DNA of 64,000 bases from Epiperipatus broadwayi (GCA_028023455.1 JAQFVV010006473.1:434001-498000); one strand, 5' to 3'; counted from the stretch's first letter, positions 1 through 11,765 are shown. Translations and numbers: made by a program. The notes: generated by a model from the letters alone, not told the origin.

Positions 1-870
1 GGTCTTGCAAAAAATTGTTTTCTTAATTTTGAGGCTAAGGATCTTCAGAGGCTATTTTCTAATTTAAGTAAGATAACTCAATTTAAATATATTACTGTGA
101 AAAGAACTGGTTTAGAGTTACTAACCAACGCATCTGTTTTTACTTTAAAGTTGAATAAAGATCTTGCTTTGATTTATATTCCATCCACTTTAGAGGCAAA
201 TAAATGTTCATTATTTATTATTAATCTCTATCAAAGGTTTACAACCTCAATGTTTTGTTTGTAGGGAGAGAACTCATCTTGTTAAAGATTGTCCAAAGAG
301 GTTTTGTAATGTTTGTAAGCGTAAGAAGACATACTCATAAATGTAGTCTTAATGATTTGTAAGATTTGCAAGAGCAACATTTGAGTGAAAATATTACTGA
401 GCAACAGCCTGATGTTATGCTATCATCTCCACTACAAGTTTCTACTAATTTAAATAAGAAGGTCAGTTGGTCTGTTGTTTCTATTCTGACTGATATGACT
501 CAATCATCACTTGACTCATCTTATACTGTTCAAAATGGGAATATGTTATTGAAGGAGAATAACTTCAATATTCAGTCTAGTTCTTCTAACAAGAAAAGGA
601 AGATTTGTGATTCTTCAGGGTCACAGCTGGATGAAAATAATTTTTCTAATCCTGATTTTGATACTGCACCATCTGTTTTAAAAACTAAGTTGATTAGACA
701 TTTGAAGAGTTCTAGAAAAAAAGACATTAAGAAAAGTAAATGTTCGGGAGATAAAAATTCTGTCACATAACATTCCTTCATCTCCAATATCTCATATTTC
801 TGATTCCAATTCACAAATTAATCTTACACCTGAATTCTTCACAGATGATTTGCATTAATATTTTCTCATA
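1..870 (+). pseudogene. LINE ORF1-like (gag-like) protein with zinc knuckles, decayed, truncated by window edge
   Basis: A protein-like reading runs from the left edge in three successive frames. Frame 1 is open to about 261 (starts GLAKNCFLNFEAKD). Frame 2 holds a CCHC zinc knuckle at 251-292 (CFVCRERTHLVKDC, spacing C-x2-C-x4-H-x4-C), followed by CNVC at 305-316. Frame 3 carries THKC at 333-344, a stop at 360-362, and then an open stretch to 770 rich in Ser, Asn and Lys. Paired knuckles after a basic domain and before a low-complexity tail are typical of the nucleic-acid-binding ORF1 of non-LTR retrotransposons; a gag fragment of another retroelement is the alternative. At least two frameshifts and one stop show it is dead. 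No reverse transcriptase follows within the next 1.7 kb, so the element is truncated or interrupted. Confidence 0.55.
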
Positions 871-2559
871 CATTTTCTTAGGACACAGCTTTGGCTGTCT
901 TTATCAAGCTCCTTGATGAAGTCAAGCAGTGAGACTCTCTGCTTTCACCTGTAAGTATACACGATGATACTTGGGTGGAAGTTTCATTTTTCTATTAGTC
1001 TTATAAGATATACTTTTCTCTGCATTGACCTTTTTTCAAATAATTTTTTTTCCTTTTGGCTATAACAAGTTTCATTCAGAATGCTATGTAATTTTTTTAT
1101 AAAGTTTAACTATATATTAGTATGTTACTATGTTTAATAAATTTATTTTAAAACAAAACAATACTAAAATATTTTGCTTTTAAAATTGAGTGGTGAAACA
1201 CGAATGTATGCTGACCTAATGTAAATCTAGCAGCAGCAAAAAATTTCATAAAGTAACACAGACAAGAATGTTTTTAAATTAAATTATTTAAATATTATGA
1301 TTAACAAAATTGCAATAAATTTAAAGTCATCAAAAGTTTAATTACCAAAAAATATTAAAATCCTAAGATATAGTGTTAGAATAGAGAAAAAAGTGCATAA
1401 CAAATTCAATTACAGAAAAAATGACTGAAACAAAAATATTTAAATTTTACAATTAGCAAACATCACATCATAAATGTCATCATCTGTTTAATTATGAGAG
1501 AAATATTAATAATGAATGTAAATCATGTATTATAAATATTAGAAATTAATAAATAAAATTCTAGAAACATTACACAATATAAAACATAAATTAATAAACC
1601 AGTGTGAAAATTAAAATGGATTTTACATTATCTCAATGCTATGTACACTAATGTCCTGAATATACACAGTAGACATAAAACTTTGACATGTTTATTTTAA
1701 ACTTCTTCATGAAAGTAATAAAAGCAGGTACATTTGAATTCTAATCATGAGACTCTGCTTCCCCCACATACTGGTAAAACAATTAATATATTTTTTCTTT
1801 TGCTTGTATTATTTATTTTTTGTGATATTTTTCTTTAATATTATGTTTTAGTAATCAGTATTTATTAAGAATGATCAAATACATATTTTTTATGTAGTTA
1901 TTCTTAAGTTGTATATATTATATGTGCTAGATTAATTTGACCATCAGGTTATGAGGACTATTTTGTAAACACATCTTCATTTCTTAAACATTCTAAAAAT
2001 CATCTTTCTCTCCCCTTTTCTCTTAAAAGAAAGCTAATTAAGTAGAAGCATAAAGATATTTTAATCCCTTATTCCTCACCTGGCTTAAAGATTTTTTTCT
2101 TTCCTAAAATACAATTGGTCATGCATGCCAATTGAAACTTTACTTGTGGAATTATAAACCTAGGTGTTTTTTTAACAATTACAAAAATCAGTTGAATAAA
2201 ATTTAAAAACAAGGTTAAAAATAAGATTAAATTAAAAAAAAATGTTTGAAGGGTATATATCAATCACAAATCTCAAGCTAACAGATAATGTATTTTTTAA
2301 TATGTGTGTGTACAATAACTAGACTGAACACTCAATTAAGCAGTGATTGTTAATTATTATTGTTTTTTTAAGTATTTATATTGAATGAACCAATTAGGCT
2401 TTAATTTAGGCTAGTAAAGTAGTACATGACCATTTGTTCAAACTTCTAATGTGGCTATTTATTCTTATTTTGTTCTCTATAATTCTTGTAATTTCCAGGA
2501 TTTAATAGTTAAGAATCATTTATTGTTCATTACTTCTATATTTAAATTGTGTTGCTGAG

Positions 2560-2560
<1 letters not shown>
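871..2560. other. A+T-rich spacer, no gene seen
   Basis: I see only short stop-riddled frames, A/T runs and no recognisable protein, RNA or terminal repeat. The first about 100 bases may still belong to the LINE relic to the left: one frame reads DTALAVFIKLLDEVKQ before a stop. Confidence 0.5.

Positions 2561-2599
<39 letters not shown>
2561..2599. repeat. (TA)n microsatellite
   Basis: About 39 bases of uninterrupted TA. It lies just beyond the 3' end of the minus-strand Penelope-like relic and may be that element's tail. Confidence 0.95.
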
Positions 2600-2602
<3 letters not shown>

Positions 2603-3520
2603 ATATTATTATTACTATTTGTGGGATATTCCGTGTAGTGAAAAAGCTAAATGCTGACGTTTCAGTACAATATCAAGTACCTTCCTCAGAGCATCCTCTT
2701 TTTCAAATCATAAGAATGCACATAAGATTTAAAACCGTTTTTATCATTTTCTTTCTCCCCATAATTAAATTCTATTGGTTGAGAAGTTTTCATATACACC
2801 ATGACACTCCAAAGCAATTTTATCTTTAGGAAGTGGAAATATTTCACTAATTTTTTTATAAGTAGTGTAAATTGTGTGAATATTATTATTTTTTAAAATG
2901 TTACCAATTCTATCAGTTACTCCTTTTATATATGGCAAAATTGTCTTAATTTTTGATGTATCAAAATCTTTTTTCTTTTGATATGTATAAGCCCTATTAA
3001 TAATGCTGTAATTAAAACCGTTATAAAGAAGCATTTTATTAGTAGCAAAAAGGTCCCAGTGAAAATGGCTATCATCAGAAAGTCTCTTTGTTCTATCCAA
3101 TAATGTCTTTGCTACTGAAAATAGTTGTGCAGGATGGTGATGAGAGGAAAAATGCAGATATCTCCCAGTGTGTGTTGATTTTTTATATATACCATGGGAT
3201 AAAGAACCATCTTCCCTTCTTTCAATCAAAACATCTAAAAAAAGGTAATTGATTATTATTTTCTATCTCCATGGTAAATTTAATATTGTTATGAAAAGAG
3301 TTTAAAAAATTAAAAAAGTCATCAAGAGCATGCTTGCCATGAGGCCAAATAACAAAGGTATCATCAACATACCTCAGCCATATAGATGGTTTTTTAACTG
3401 CTAAAGTCAAAATTTTATTTTCCAAATCCTCCATAAAAATAGAAGCTAATGCTGGAGAAATTGGTGAACCCATAGCTAGACCTGATGTTTGTTTATACAT
3501 CTGCCCATCAAAAACAAAAA

Positions 3521-3523
<3 letters not shown>
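2600..3523 (-). pseudogene. Penelope-like reverse transcriptase, C-terminal part, 5'-truncated; endonuclease missing
   Basis: On the minus strand the residues MGSPISP (bases 3453-3473) and YVDD (3360-3371) mark reverse transcriptase motifs of the Penelope-like type. They are followed by the family's typical linker: THTGRYLH, then SHHHPAQ, then a segment near LPYIKGVTDRI. The reading breaks once, at a T homopolymer near 3235-3245. Upstream (higher coordinates) coding sequence stops at a (TA)n tract, so the N-terminal RT motifs are gone. Downstream the protein ends within about a dozen residues of HGVY, the point where the GIY-YIG endonuclease normally begins, and goes straight into 3' untranslated sequence with a hammerhead-like motif. 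The copy is therefore dead at both ends. Family assignment is firm; the internal deletion is inferred from the usual domain order RT then GIY-YIG. Confidence 0.85.
2656..2689 (-). ncRNA. Minimal hammerhead ribozyme-like motif of a Penelope-like element
   Basis: Read on the minus strand: CTGAGGA (fits the core CUGANGA), then a short stem of GGTAC against GTACT closing an 8-base loop, then GAAAC followed by GTC. This is the order core - stem II - GAAAC expected of the minimal hammerheads reported in Penelope-like elements, and it sits where they occur, in the 3' region of the element. Stem III is essentially absent, so self-cleavage as a monomer would be doubtful. Confidence 0.55.

Positions 3524-3614
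<91 letters not shown>
3524..3614. repeat. (TA)n microsatellite
   Basis: About 91 bases of pure TA, replacing the upstream part of the Penelope-like relic. Tyr-Ile repeat reading frames across it are artefacts. Confidence 0.97.
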
Positions 3615-3617
<3 letters not shown>

Positions 3618-4535
3618 CTGCGAATAGACATTCATTCCTGCTTTATAGAAATGGATTTGCTGTGTATCTCACACTTTTATACTCAGGGAATCTGTACTGT
3701 TGTTCATAATATTATTATCAATGCAGATACATTTCATGCTTGGTAGTAATCAATTCATTAATGATTGTAATAGAAGAGATTCATTCCTGCTTTATATGAC
3801 ATTCTGATCAGATGAAATTCTGGGGTGTTATTTCTGTTTCATCATCAGATATATTTCTCTGTTTTTATAACCAAGTACCATAATCAGTATTTTCTAATAT
3901 ATATTTTAAAGCCTGACATGGAAAGCATGCAGTCAATCATAATCCTAAGTCTATTGTGGTTATCTATTAATGATTGTGATTTAATAGACTTCTATCTTAA
4001 CACTGCTTGCTTATTCATTAATTAAGAAATTAAATCATTGTAGAATGTCCACTCTGAAGATTATTAAGATATATAACTTATAGTCCCTCCACTTGATGTA
4101 ATTAGTTATAATTAACTATTTAGTCACTAATTAATTTATTTTTGGCAACAACTCAATATAATATATAAATCTAGCCATTTAAACTTTAAATTCATTTTGC
4201 TTCAATTTTTATTGTTACTGTTACTAATAAATTTATTTATGCAAACATTTCTTCTCGCATTTGTGTCTTTTTATCACAATTAGTTTTTTATATAGTTTTA
4301 AGGGTTTCTTGTATTTTCTTGATCTCAGTGGGATATAAGAAAAAGGGCATATATACTAACATCAGATGAGTTGGTCATGTGAAAGTTGTCCTTGACATAA
4401 GTAATGAAATTCAATTTTGTATAGTTTGTGGTTATGTTTAGATCGATGTTACACACAGACATCAGAGATAGTGATCATTGTTTGACTCCCAAGGTTAATT
4501 TTTACTGATTATATATATCTGACCATTACACACCC
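3615..4535. other. Spacer with short local repeats, no gene seen
   Basis: Holds two copies of the phrase gattcattcctgctttat or close variants (near 3630 and 3779) and ends with TCTGACCATTACA just before a (TA)n tract, a combination seen again near 55300. No coding potential is recognisable. Confidence 0.45.
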
Positions 4536-4553
4536 ATATATATATATATATAT
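4536..4553. repeat. (TA)n tract at left edge of Penelope-like fold-back
   Basis: About 18 bases of TA bounding the left end of the inverted Penelope-like pair. Confidence 0.85.
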
Positions 4554-5339
4554 TATTAATCAATGTCTGTATTCCAATTATAATAAAATATATATAATTA
4601 TTCAAAACAATACAATAATTAATACAGTAAAACAATATTTTAAAAACAAATATATACCACAATTTAATAGAAGTACTTTCAACTATCTATGTAGTCATTA
4701 TCAACTAGATTCAAATTGTATTAGAAAAAAAATGTTACAAATGTAAACAAAAAGTAATATGTCATACATCAATTTTTCCACAATTCATTAATTTTTATAT
4801 TGGCGGCCTGTCTATTTATCAAATGTTGCTTTTCACTTTTTATTAACATAGCTTCTTTAATTTTGCATTTATTATTATTTCTTTCAATACACAAAATCTT
4901 AAATTTATTAAAATCAAAATCAAAAACATAATTACATGTTACATTATAATCAAAAAATACTGATGGTGATACATCATCATTTCTAACATTCTCTTGTCGT
5001 GATTTTTGTACTCTTTTATATAACAACAAATGCTCCTTTTATCTTTTTTCCAATGTACATTGAGATTCAGCAATATATGCCTTTCCACAAACACACATCC
5101 ATTTATATATTGCACAACTTTGATTTAAAATACTACATCTATTTTTAAATTATTTATTAATCTATTTAAATTAGGAGTAGTATAAAATGCAACTCAACAT
5201 ATATTTTTATATATCTGTTTTATAAATTTCACTTGTTCATTACAAATAAATGGTATTGATATCCAAGTATATTTTATTTTATCAATATCTATAGCACTTA
5301 ACACATTTCTATTATTATTAAACTTAGTAACAATATTAA
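4554..5339 (-). pseudogene. Penelope-like element, GIY-YIG endonuclease end, left arm of inverted pair
   Basis: Minus-strand translation gives CGKAYIAES, a GIY-YIG type motif, after a Lys/Ile/Asn-rich linker. It is followed by KEH and the C-terminal block with NVTCNYVFDFDFNKFKIL, then KCKIKEAMLI and INRQAANIKINELW, which correspond to the conserved tail of Penelope-like endonucleases. The C-terminal 87 residues are open from 5029 to 4769; further upstream the reading carries stops. About 200 bases of 3' untranslated sequence follow and reach the (TA)n tract. A second, plus-strand copy of the same 3' end begins directly at the other end of this arm, making a head-to-head pair. RT motifs are not present, so the copy is 5'-truncated. 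Confidence 0.8.
4678..4703 (-). ncRNA. Degenerate hammerhead-like motif (left arm)
   Basis: Minus-strand reading: TTGATAA, then stem GACTA / TAGTT around a 6-base loop, then GAAAG. It occupies the same place and has the same layout as the better hammerhead-like motif of the neighbouring element but departs from the core CUGANGA at several bases. Likely a decayed copy. Confidence 0.3.
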
Positions 5340-5749
5340 TATAAACGAGTACAAAAATCAAGACAAGAGAATGTTAGAAATGATGATGTATCACCATCAG
5401 TATTTTTTGATCATAATGTAACATGTAGTTATGGTTTTGATTTTGATTTTAATAAAGTTAAGATTTTGTGTATTGAAAGAAATAATAATAAACACAAAAT
5501 TAAAGAAGCTATGTTAGTAAAAAGTGAAAAGCAACATTTGATAAATAGACAGGCTGCCAATATAAATTTAATGAATTGTGGGAAAATTGATGTATGACGT
5601 ATTACTTTTTGTTTACATTTGTAACTTTTTTTTTAATACAATTTGAATCTAGTTGATAATGACTACATAGATAGTTGAAAGTACTTCTATTAAATTGTGG
5701 TATATGTTTGTTTTTAAAATATTGTTTTACTGTATTAATTATTGTATTG

Positions 5750-5750
<1 letters not shown>
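5340..5750 (+). pseudogene. Penelope-like endonuclease C-terminus and 3' UTR, right arm of inverted pair
   Basis: This arm is a close reverse-complement match to 4554-5029. It starts inside the endonuclease region (the residues around QENVRNDD) and runs through NVTC, the FDFDFNK block and IKEAML to the shared 3' untranslated sequence, ending at a (TA)n tract. A few substitutions and small indels separate the arms, for example an inserted G that turns the last ELW into a frameshift. It encodes no complete domain. Together the arms place two element 3' ends facing outward, an arrangement known for Penelope-like insertions. Confidence 0.8.
5653..5680 (+). ncRNA. Degenerate hammerhead-like motif (right arm)
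   Basis: Plus-strand mirror of the motif at 4678-4703: TTGATAA, GACTA / TAGTT stem, GAAAG. Same caveats. Confidence 0.3.

Positions 5751-5841
<91 letters not shown>
5751..5841. repeat. (TA)n microsatellite
   Basis: About 90 bases of pure TA at the right edge of the Penelope-like fold-back. Confidence 0.97.
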
Positions 5842-5843
<2 letters not shown>

Positions 5844-8265
5844 AAACAAATACTTGTATTTAAAGGTGAATGTAAACGTCTCCGGGTAATAGACTCCAAA
5901 TATTTTTACTATTTTCTTTGTACAAATAATCTGATTTTTTTTTAAAATAATAAAACCTGCATTGTTTTAATGCTATCTAAATCTTATCACTTCAGCAATA
6001 ATTTTTGCACACATTTAATAAGAATTAAAGTATTCCATTAATTATTCTTAGTCACCTTTTGTAAGTTGAGGAATTAATGTATATTAAATGACAGAATCAA
6101 CCACATCTTCAAATTAGTTTGTAGTTATTCACATTCAGCTTCTAATTCAAGTACTGAAAAAAAGTCAATAATATTTTTTTATATTAAACAGTTTCCCATA
6201 ATTAAATGCATTTGTTTACTCATGATTTCTGTTCAATTTTACAATTATCTTTAAGATTTTCATCTGTGTTAATAACTTTAGTTTAACTTTTATTTAGATA
6301 TTATTTTTCTTATTATTTCACAATGTTTTATTACTCAATTTTCAGAAGCAGCCTTATAAATCTGAAAATTTGATGTAATAATTCTTTTCTTTAATCTAAT
6401 TCTATTCTAAGCAAAAACACTTTGTCTAATAAACAACTATAATATATGTGTGTTACAAATATTTTTCTGTCTTTTTTTAACCACAAATTTATTATAAGCT
6501 AATTATAGGCTTTTAAAATAGTTTCATATGCAAAAAGCATGTTATATGGTGAATAACAGGCATCTCAATTTCTAAATATATTTATTTTTTCTATACAAAT
6601 TAAATATCTATTAAAATATTTCAGTTTACTTTTTCAAATTCTTTTTAAAATTCAGCAAAACAAATAATTTATCGAAACCTTCTGAGAACTACTGTTTCAT
6701 TCTAACATTTATTTCTTTGCTCATTAAAATGATTTTTTAAAAAGATAAATTATGTGCAAAATTTATGAAGCATTGAAACAAAAGTTTTAAATTATGTGTA
6801 TTTTTTAAAGCAGATTTATGTCTTTATAACACACTGAGTAAGACATTTAAGACATACACATATATCATTTAATGATAATAACTGTAATAATTTAACATAC
6901 ATTAAAATTATTTTATATCATAATTTTTGATTTAAAATTTCATTTATAAAACATGTATAATATTAAATCATATAATATTAAGTTAAAGTTTTCAAATTAA
7001 ACTATGTAGCAGTTTCTATATTTTAAATTGCTCAGGTAATCATATGATGTTTGAGTAACCTAATGGCAAGTAGAACATTTACTTGTTCCACTAAATTTGA
7101 AAATAAGGTTATTTCATTAATTGGACGAGATTCAATCTTGAAATTGTTAACTCAGATCTCATTATACTATTATTGTGCAAAACTGCACAGGCATAAAATT
7201 GCTTGGAATCTATAATATTTGCACATAAGAAATAAAAGATTGAGCTTTGATCTAAAATTTTTCTAGTTCTTAAATCTACACTCTATTACTTGTTAAAATC
7301 ATACAAGGATTAAATTAGATAAGATGATATTGAAACATATTAATGTTTGATATATTTGCAGTTGATAAGCTTATTAGACACTGTGTAAACTTTTCTTTAA
7401 TTTTCTTCTACTGGTGTTACTCTTCTAGCATAATAATAGATATCAAATATATATTTAATGTAGGTAATTGCTTTTGATATTTTAAATAAATCATATAAAT
7501 GTAGACCATATCTAGAATAATTTGTCTTAATCACTTCTGGCTAGTAAAGTTTGATTAACTTGTAAAAAATACTTTAATTTTTATGACTTCTTAACAAAAA
7601 GAAAATGTTAATGTCAAGCAAACCATGAAATCTATGAAAGTAATCATTTATCTAAAAATATGACTATATAAGATAGTGGCTTCATTTCTTTTACCCTCAC
7701 TATTACATGCTTCCTATTCATTTGGATACCATGGCTTTTATTATCATGCATATTAACTGGATCCAATCACTGCTATGTACATACTGGCTACTAGTAGCTT
7801 TATTTATTGAAATTCCTTAGTACCCATTAATGAAAATATGCTTTAATATCTATGAAATGAATATTGTTTTGCTGTGTTATGTTTGTTCATTGCTATTATT
7901 ACTTAATATTTATTTCATTAATTTAATAATTCATGCGATTCATCAGGCATCTTTAAAACTAATCTTAATAGCAGTAACTTGCAAATTTTGAACAAAAAAC
8001 TAAATAAAAATATTTAAATAAAATGAAAGAATTTTTAGGCATTAATGAATAAAATAAAAGAGCAAAGGATCCAAGTTCCTCAATTCAAAAACAATGACAT
8101 TGACTGTATTGCAGAAATATTCCTTATTCTCCATTAGCTAAAAAATAATAATGTATTTTTATAAGATTTATAATGACAATTATTTTAAATATGGTTTTAT
8201 TATTTAACTTCAATCTAGAGAAAATATATATATAATTTATTACAAAGTTAAGTATAATAGTAATA
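5842..8265. other. A+T-rich spacer, no gene seen
   Basis: No frame longer than a few dozen codons and no repeat end that I recognise. Confidence 0.5.
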
Positions 8266-8356
8266 AAATCATGTTATATGTCACATGACCTATTTATCTT
8301 GCATTTAACAATATGTAATATAAAGAGCATGCCAATAGCTCTAAACAAGCTTTTTT
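8266..8356 (-). repeat. Solo 3' end of the repeat family found at 24.15-24.86 kb
   Basis: Contains gagcatgccaatagctctaa followed by acaagctttt, preceded by a gtcacatgac block. In reverse complement this matches the outer ends of the copies near 24480 and 24840 (acaagctttt / gcatgct / cacatgac). A degenerate, isolated copy. Confidence 0.5.
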
Positions 8357-9639
8357 TTATGATAAATGCTACAAATAGCATTGAATAAAGTTAAGTATAA
8401 TAATATTTTGAGATGTTAAAATCTTTAGTGATATTTTTAAACAGAAAATTTCAAATTATGTTAAAAAAACTCTCAGAAATAGTCTGGAATTAAGAAGCAA
8501 AAACAGAAAAAGAAATGATTTAAATAAAATTACAGCCTTTTTTAATATAAGAAAACCATTTTTTATCAGAGAAGATTTTTATTAAAACTTGTTTTAGTAG
8601 TTGCGTGCATTTTGAAATGTTTTTTTTTTGTCAATGGCAAACAAAATGAAATACAGAAATATAACATTATCTGAAACTGCTGGTACTTGATTAATTAAAA
8701 AAATTATTAATATTTGGCAATTGGTATTTACAAATCAGGTGATGTTTTCAAAAAATATTTTGCTTATAAATTGAAAGATTGTTTACATTGTGTTAATTAG
8801 CTTGTAAAAAATAAATACAAAAATTTTTGATGAGTAAATTCACATCTTTGTAATCACTCTATGGATTATAAAAATAGACAGATATTTTTTAGAGTAGATA
8901 ATATGACATATGAATATTCAAAATTTACAAAAAAACATTTTAATTACATACTGTCATTTTTGATCATTTGGAAATGAGAATTTTTTCATCTAACTTAAAT
9001 GATGTCTTAAAATTTATATAAAAATTATTTTTTCAAGAAATAGGTGCAGACAAAAAAGCTATTACTTTATTTTAAAGTAATGTGGTTATTCTGGTGGTAA
9101 ATAATTAAGCAGGTTATTTGAATCAAGAATGAAAGTAGAAATGGTGTTGAAATTCTTCTACATTTCAAAGTTTTTTGCATCATCCACTAGTGGCTGTTTG
9201 AGTTATAATTCAATATTTCATTTTAATAATAAAACCATTATCATATACATTATTCATATAAACTTACAAACAAAAACAATTTAAAAAATAAACTTTTTAA
9301 GTAACTTTGTTCTAGTTGGAGGATTATCACAATACAGATAAAAAATAAATGAACAAAATCTTGGTTAATGGAATTTAATTTCCAAATCTCAAACAAATTA
9401 TTATTACATCATTATAAAGTCATGAAATTCAGTTTTAATATTTAAAATTGCAAATATAACCATTAACATATTAAAGTTTTAGAACCATGGTGTTTGATAA
9501 AGTGTTACTAATCATAGTTTCCTTTTTACCTTTACTACTAATTTTGTATTTTTAAAAATAAAATTTATTCAAATAAAGCTTAAGTGTAATCCTGACAATG
9601 CTTCTTTTTTTATTAGTACTATACAAATATTTTGTACTA
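8357..9639. other. A+T-rich spacer, no gene seen
   Basis: Nothing recognisable beyond A/T runs. Confidence 0.5.
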
Positions 9640-9816
<177 letters not shown>

Positions 9817-10369
9817 GGAGCAAGTTTTACTTTGTATATGTGATGGAACACAAATAAAACTAAATTAGAAGGGAAAGATATTTAAACATTGTTGTGTTTG
9901 TTGAATGGGTTTTTAGAATTGAGTTTTGGGGTAGGCATGGTAATTAGTCTATACATTTACTAATTTATCTTTGGATATGTTTTATGCAAATGCCTTTAAG
10001 AGAGGTGCAAATACATATGTATATGTTATATTTGTGAGCTTTACTTGCTGCAATCTGAGTTCTCAAAAGTCTTGTGTTATCACTGTTCAAATTGCAAACA
10101 TCAATTTGTATGTCTATTGCAGTGCTGGGTTTAGTTTGCTTTCCAGTGTTTGAGTCCTGATTTTGTTGTTAGTCCTCTATATCAATAATATTCAGTCAAA
10201 GATAACATTCTCTGTATTTTTATTTGTAGCCACATGTCACATCTTTTTGAGAAAAATATTGGTTGATGGCACAGATTGGCAGTTATATGGAGTTATCATA
10301 GAGGTTTGATTGTTGTTGTTTCAGTGACCAGGTTGCTGTGTAAATGTCTGTATGTACAATTTTATTGTC

Positions 10370-10740
10370 TTTGGCTTGTAATTTTGCAAGTTTAATATTG
10401 AATGTTGATGGATGTCACCTTGTGTTGTTACCTAAAGTGAATGTGCACCTAGTGCACCAGTATGCATAAAGCACAAAAGTGGCTGCATGGACTGATGGGA
10501 TAGAGCCTTTGTAATATGAATTAAAGATTGTCTGAAGGGTTGTGTTAGAATGTCTATATGCTCCTGTCATGATATAGTGAATTCTGTCTAACACTGACAG
10601 ATAGAAAAGATGTTGCTATCTATCTTCAGCCCTATGACATAGGGGGCAAAAAGGATCTATGTTAGTGTATAGTCTCTGGTATGGAGTGGCTTATAGAAAA
10701 CATAACCCTATGGTCATCAATAAAGGTTTTTCTTTGAATC
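10370..10740 (-). pseudogene. Retroelement protein remnant with CPLC...H zinc-binding tail
   Basis: The minus strand from about 10740 reads in one frame, with two stops, through YQRLYTNIDPFCPLCHRAED and then QHLFYLSVLDRIHYIMTGAY, and stays protein-like for about 50 more codons toward 10400. The pattern Cys-x2-Cys with a His about 12 residues later is typical of the C-terminal ends of non-LTR retrotransposon polyproteins. No reverse transcriptase motif is left: upstream is cut by the trinucleotide array at 10741-10880. Protein origin seems likely; the family cannot be stated. Confidence 0.4.
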
Positions 10741-10752
10741 ATCTTCATCATC

Positions 10753-10785
<33 letters not shown>

Positions 10786-10833
10786 GTAGTAGTAGTAGTA
10801 GTACTATTACTGCTATTACTACTACTACTAATA

Positions 10834-10866
<33 letters not shown>

Positions 10867-10880
10867 ATAATAATAATAAA
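10741..10880. repeat. Compound trinucleotide array: TAA, TAG, CTA, TAA
   Basis: (TAA)n 10753-10784, (TAG)n 10785-10802, then irregular ACT/CTA repeats to about 10865 and TAA again to 10880. The TAG and CTA halves are reverse complements, so the array can fold on itself. Confidence 0.9.
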
Positions 10881-11586
10881 AGTTAAAAAATATTTTAATA
10901 AATTAAAGAAAATATACAATTTTTATCCTCATGGCTACAACAATAGAAGAGTTTTCAAATAGACTTACAATAGATCTCAAAGCTAGAAACAAAGAATCTA
11001 TTAATCAGTAATATTTCCAACTCATTTAGTACTTTCTCTAAATAATATTGACATCATCAGATTTGTAAAATTAATAGATCAATATTTCCTTTAGTTATAG
11101 TATCTGCAACAAATAAACATGTAATTACCAAAATAATGCCATAAATAATTGCAAGAGAAGGAAAAAAAACAAAAGCAAAAGCAATGTCTCCAAATATTTA
11201 ATAATATCATGCAACTGAGAATGATTAGGTTAAAAAAGTTATCTATTTTATTTCTATTAGCTAAATATATTGGAAATTATTATATGTAAGTCATACACTT
11301 TTATATGGCCATTATTTAAATTTTCAGAAAAGTATGCCAAATATATTTTGCAGTTATCTAACAAAATATATGAATTAAGAATTTTGTCAAAATCTTTTAT
11401 TTTATTTTTCAAACATGGTTAAGGAATTAATAAATTGAACATGATTATATGCAACCATTTATAATAATTACATATTATGGTTTTCTCTTGGGAGTATAAT
11501 AAGAAGATTGAGGACAAAGTGATAGAGTTGATGATAATTCATAGATATTAAGTTCCAGAGTTTGCCACTACCACACCCTAAAGCAT
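10881..11586. other. A+T-rich spacer, no gene seen
   Basis: No recognisable element. Confidence 0.45.
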
Positions 11587-11587
11587 A

Positions 11588-11677
<90 letters not shown>

Positions 11678-11765
11678 TGGTGGAGGTGGTAGTATGGTAG
11701 TAGTGGTAGTAGTAGTAGGAGGAGGAGCAGTAGCAGTAGTATTTATAGTAATAGTAGTAGTTATT
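11587..11765. repeat. (TAG)n microsatellite with degenerate right end
   Basis: About 28 pure TAG units to 11671, then TGG, AGG and CAG variants to about 11765. The poly-Ser and poly-Thr frames are artefacts. Confidence 0.95.

Noticed and set aside
3485-3746. Long Tyr-Ile repeat reading frames over TA tracts (also near 5742-5863)
   Set aside because: They are translations of (TA)n microsatellites and carry no protein signal.
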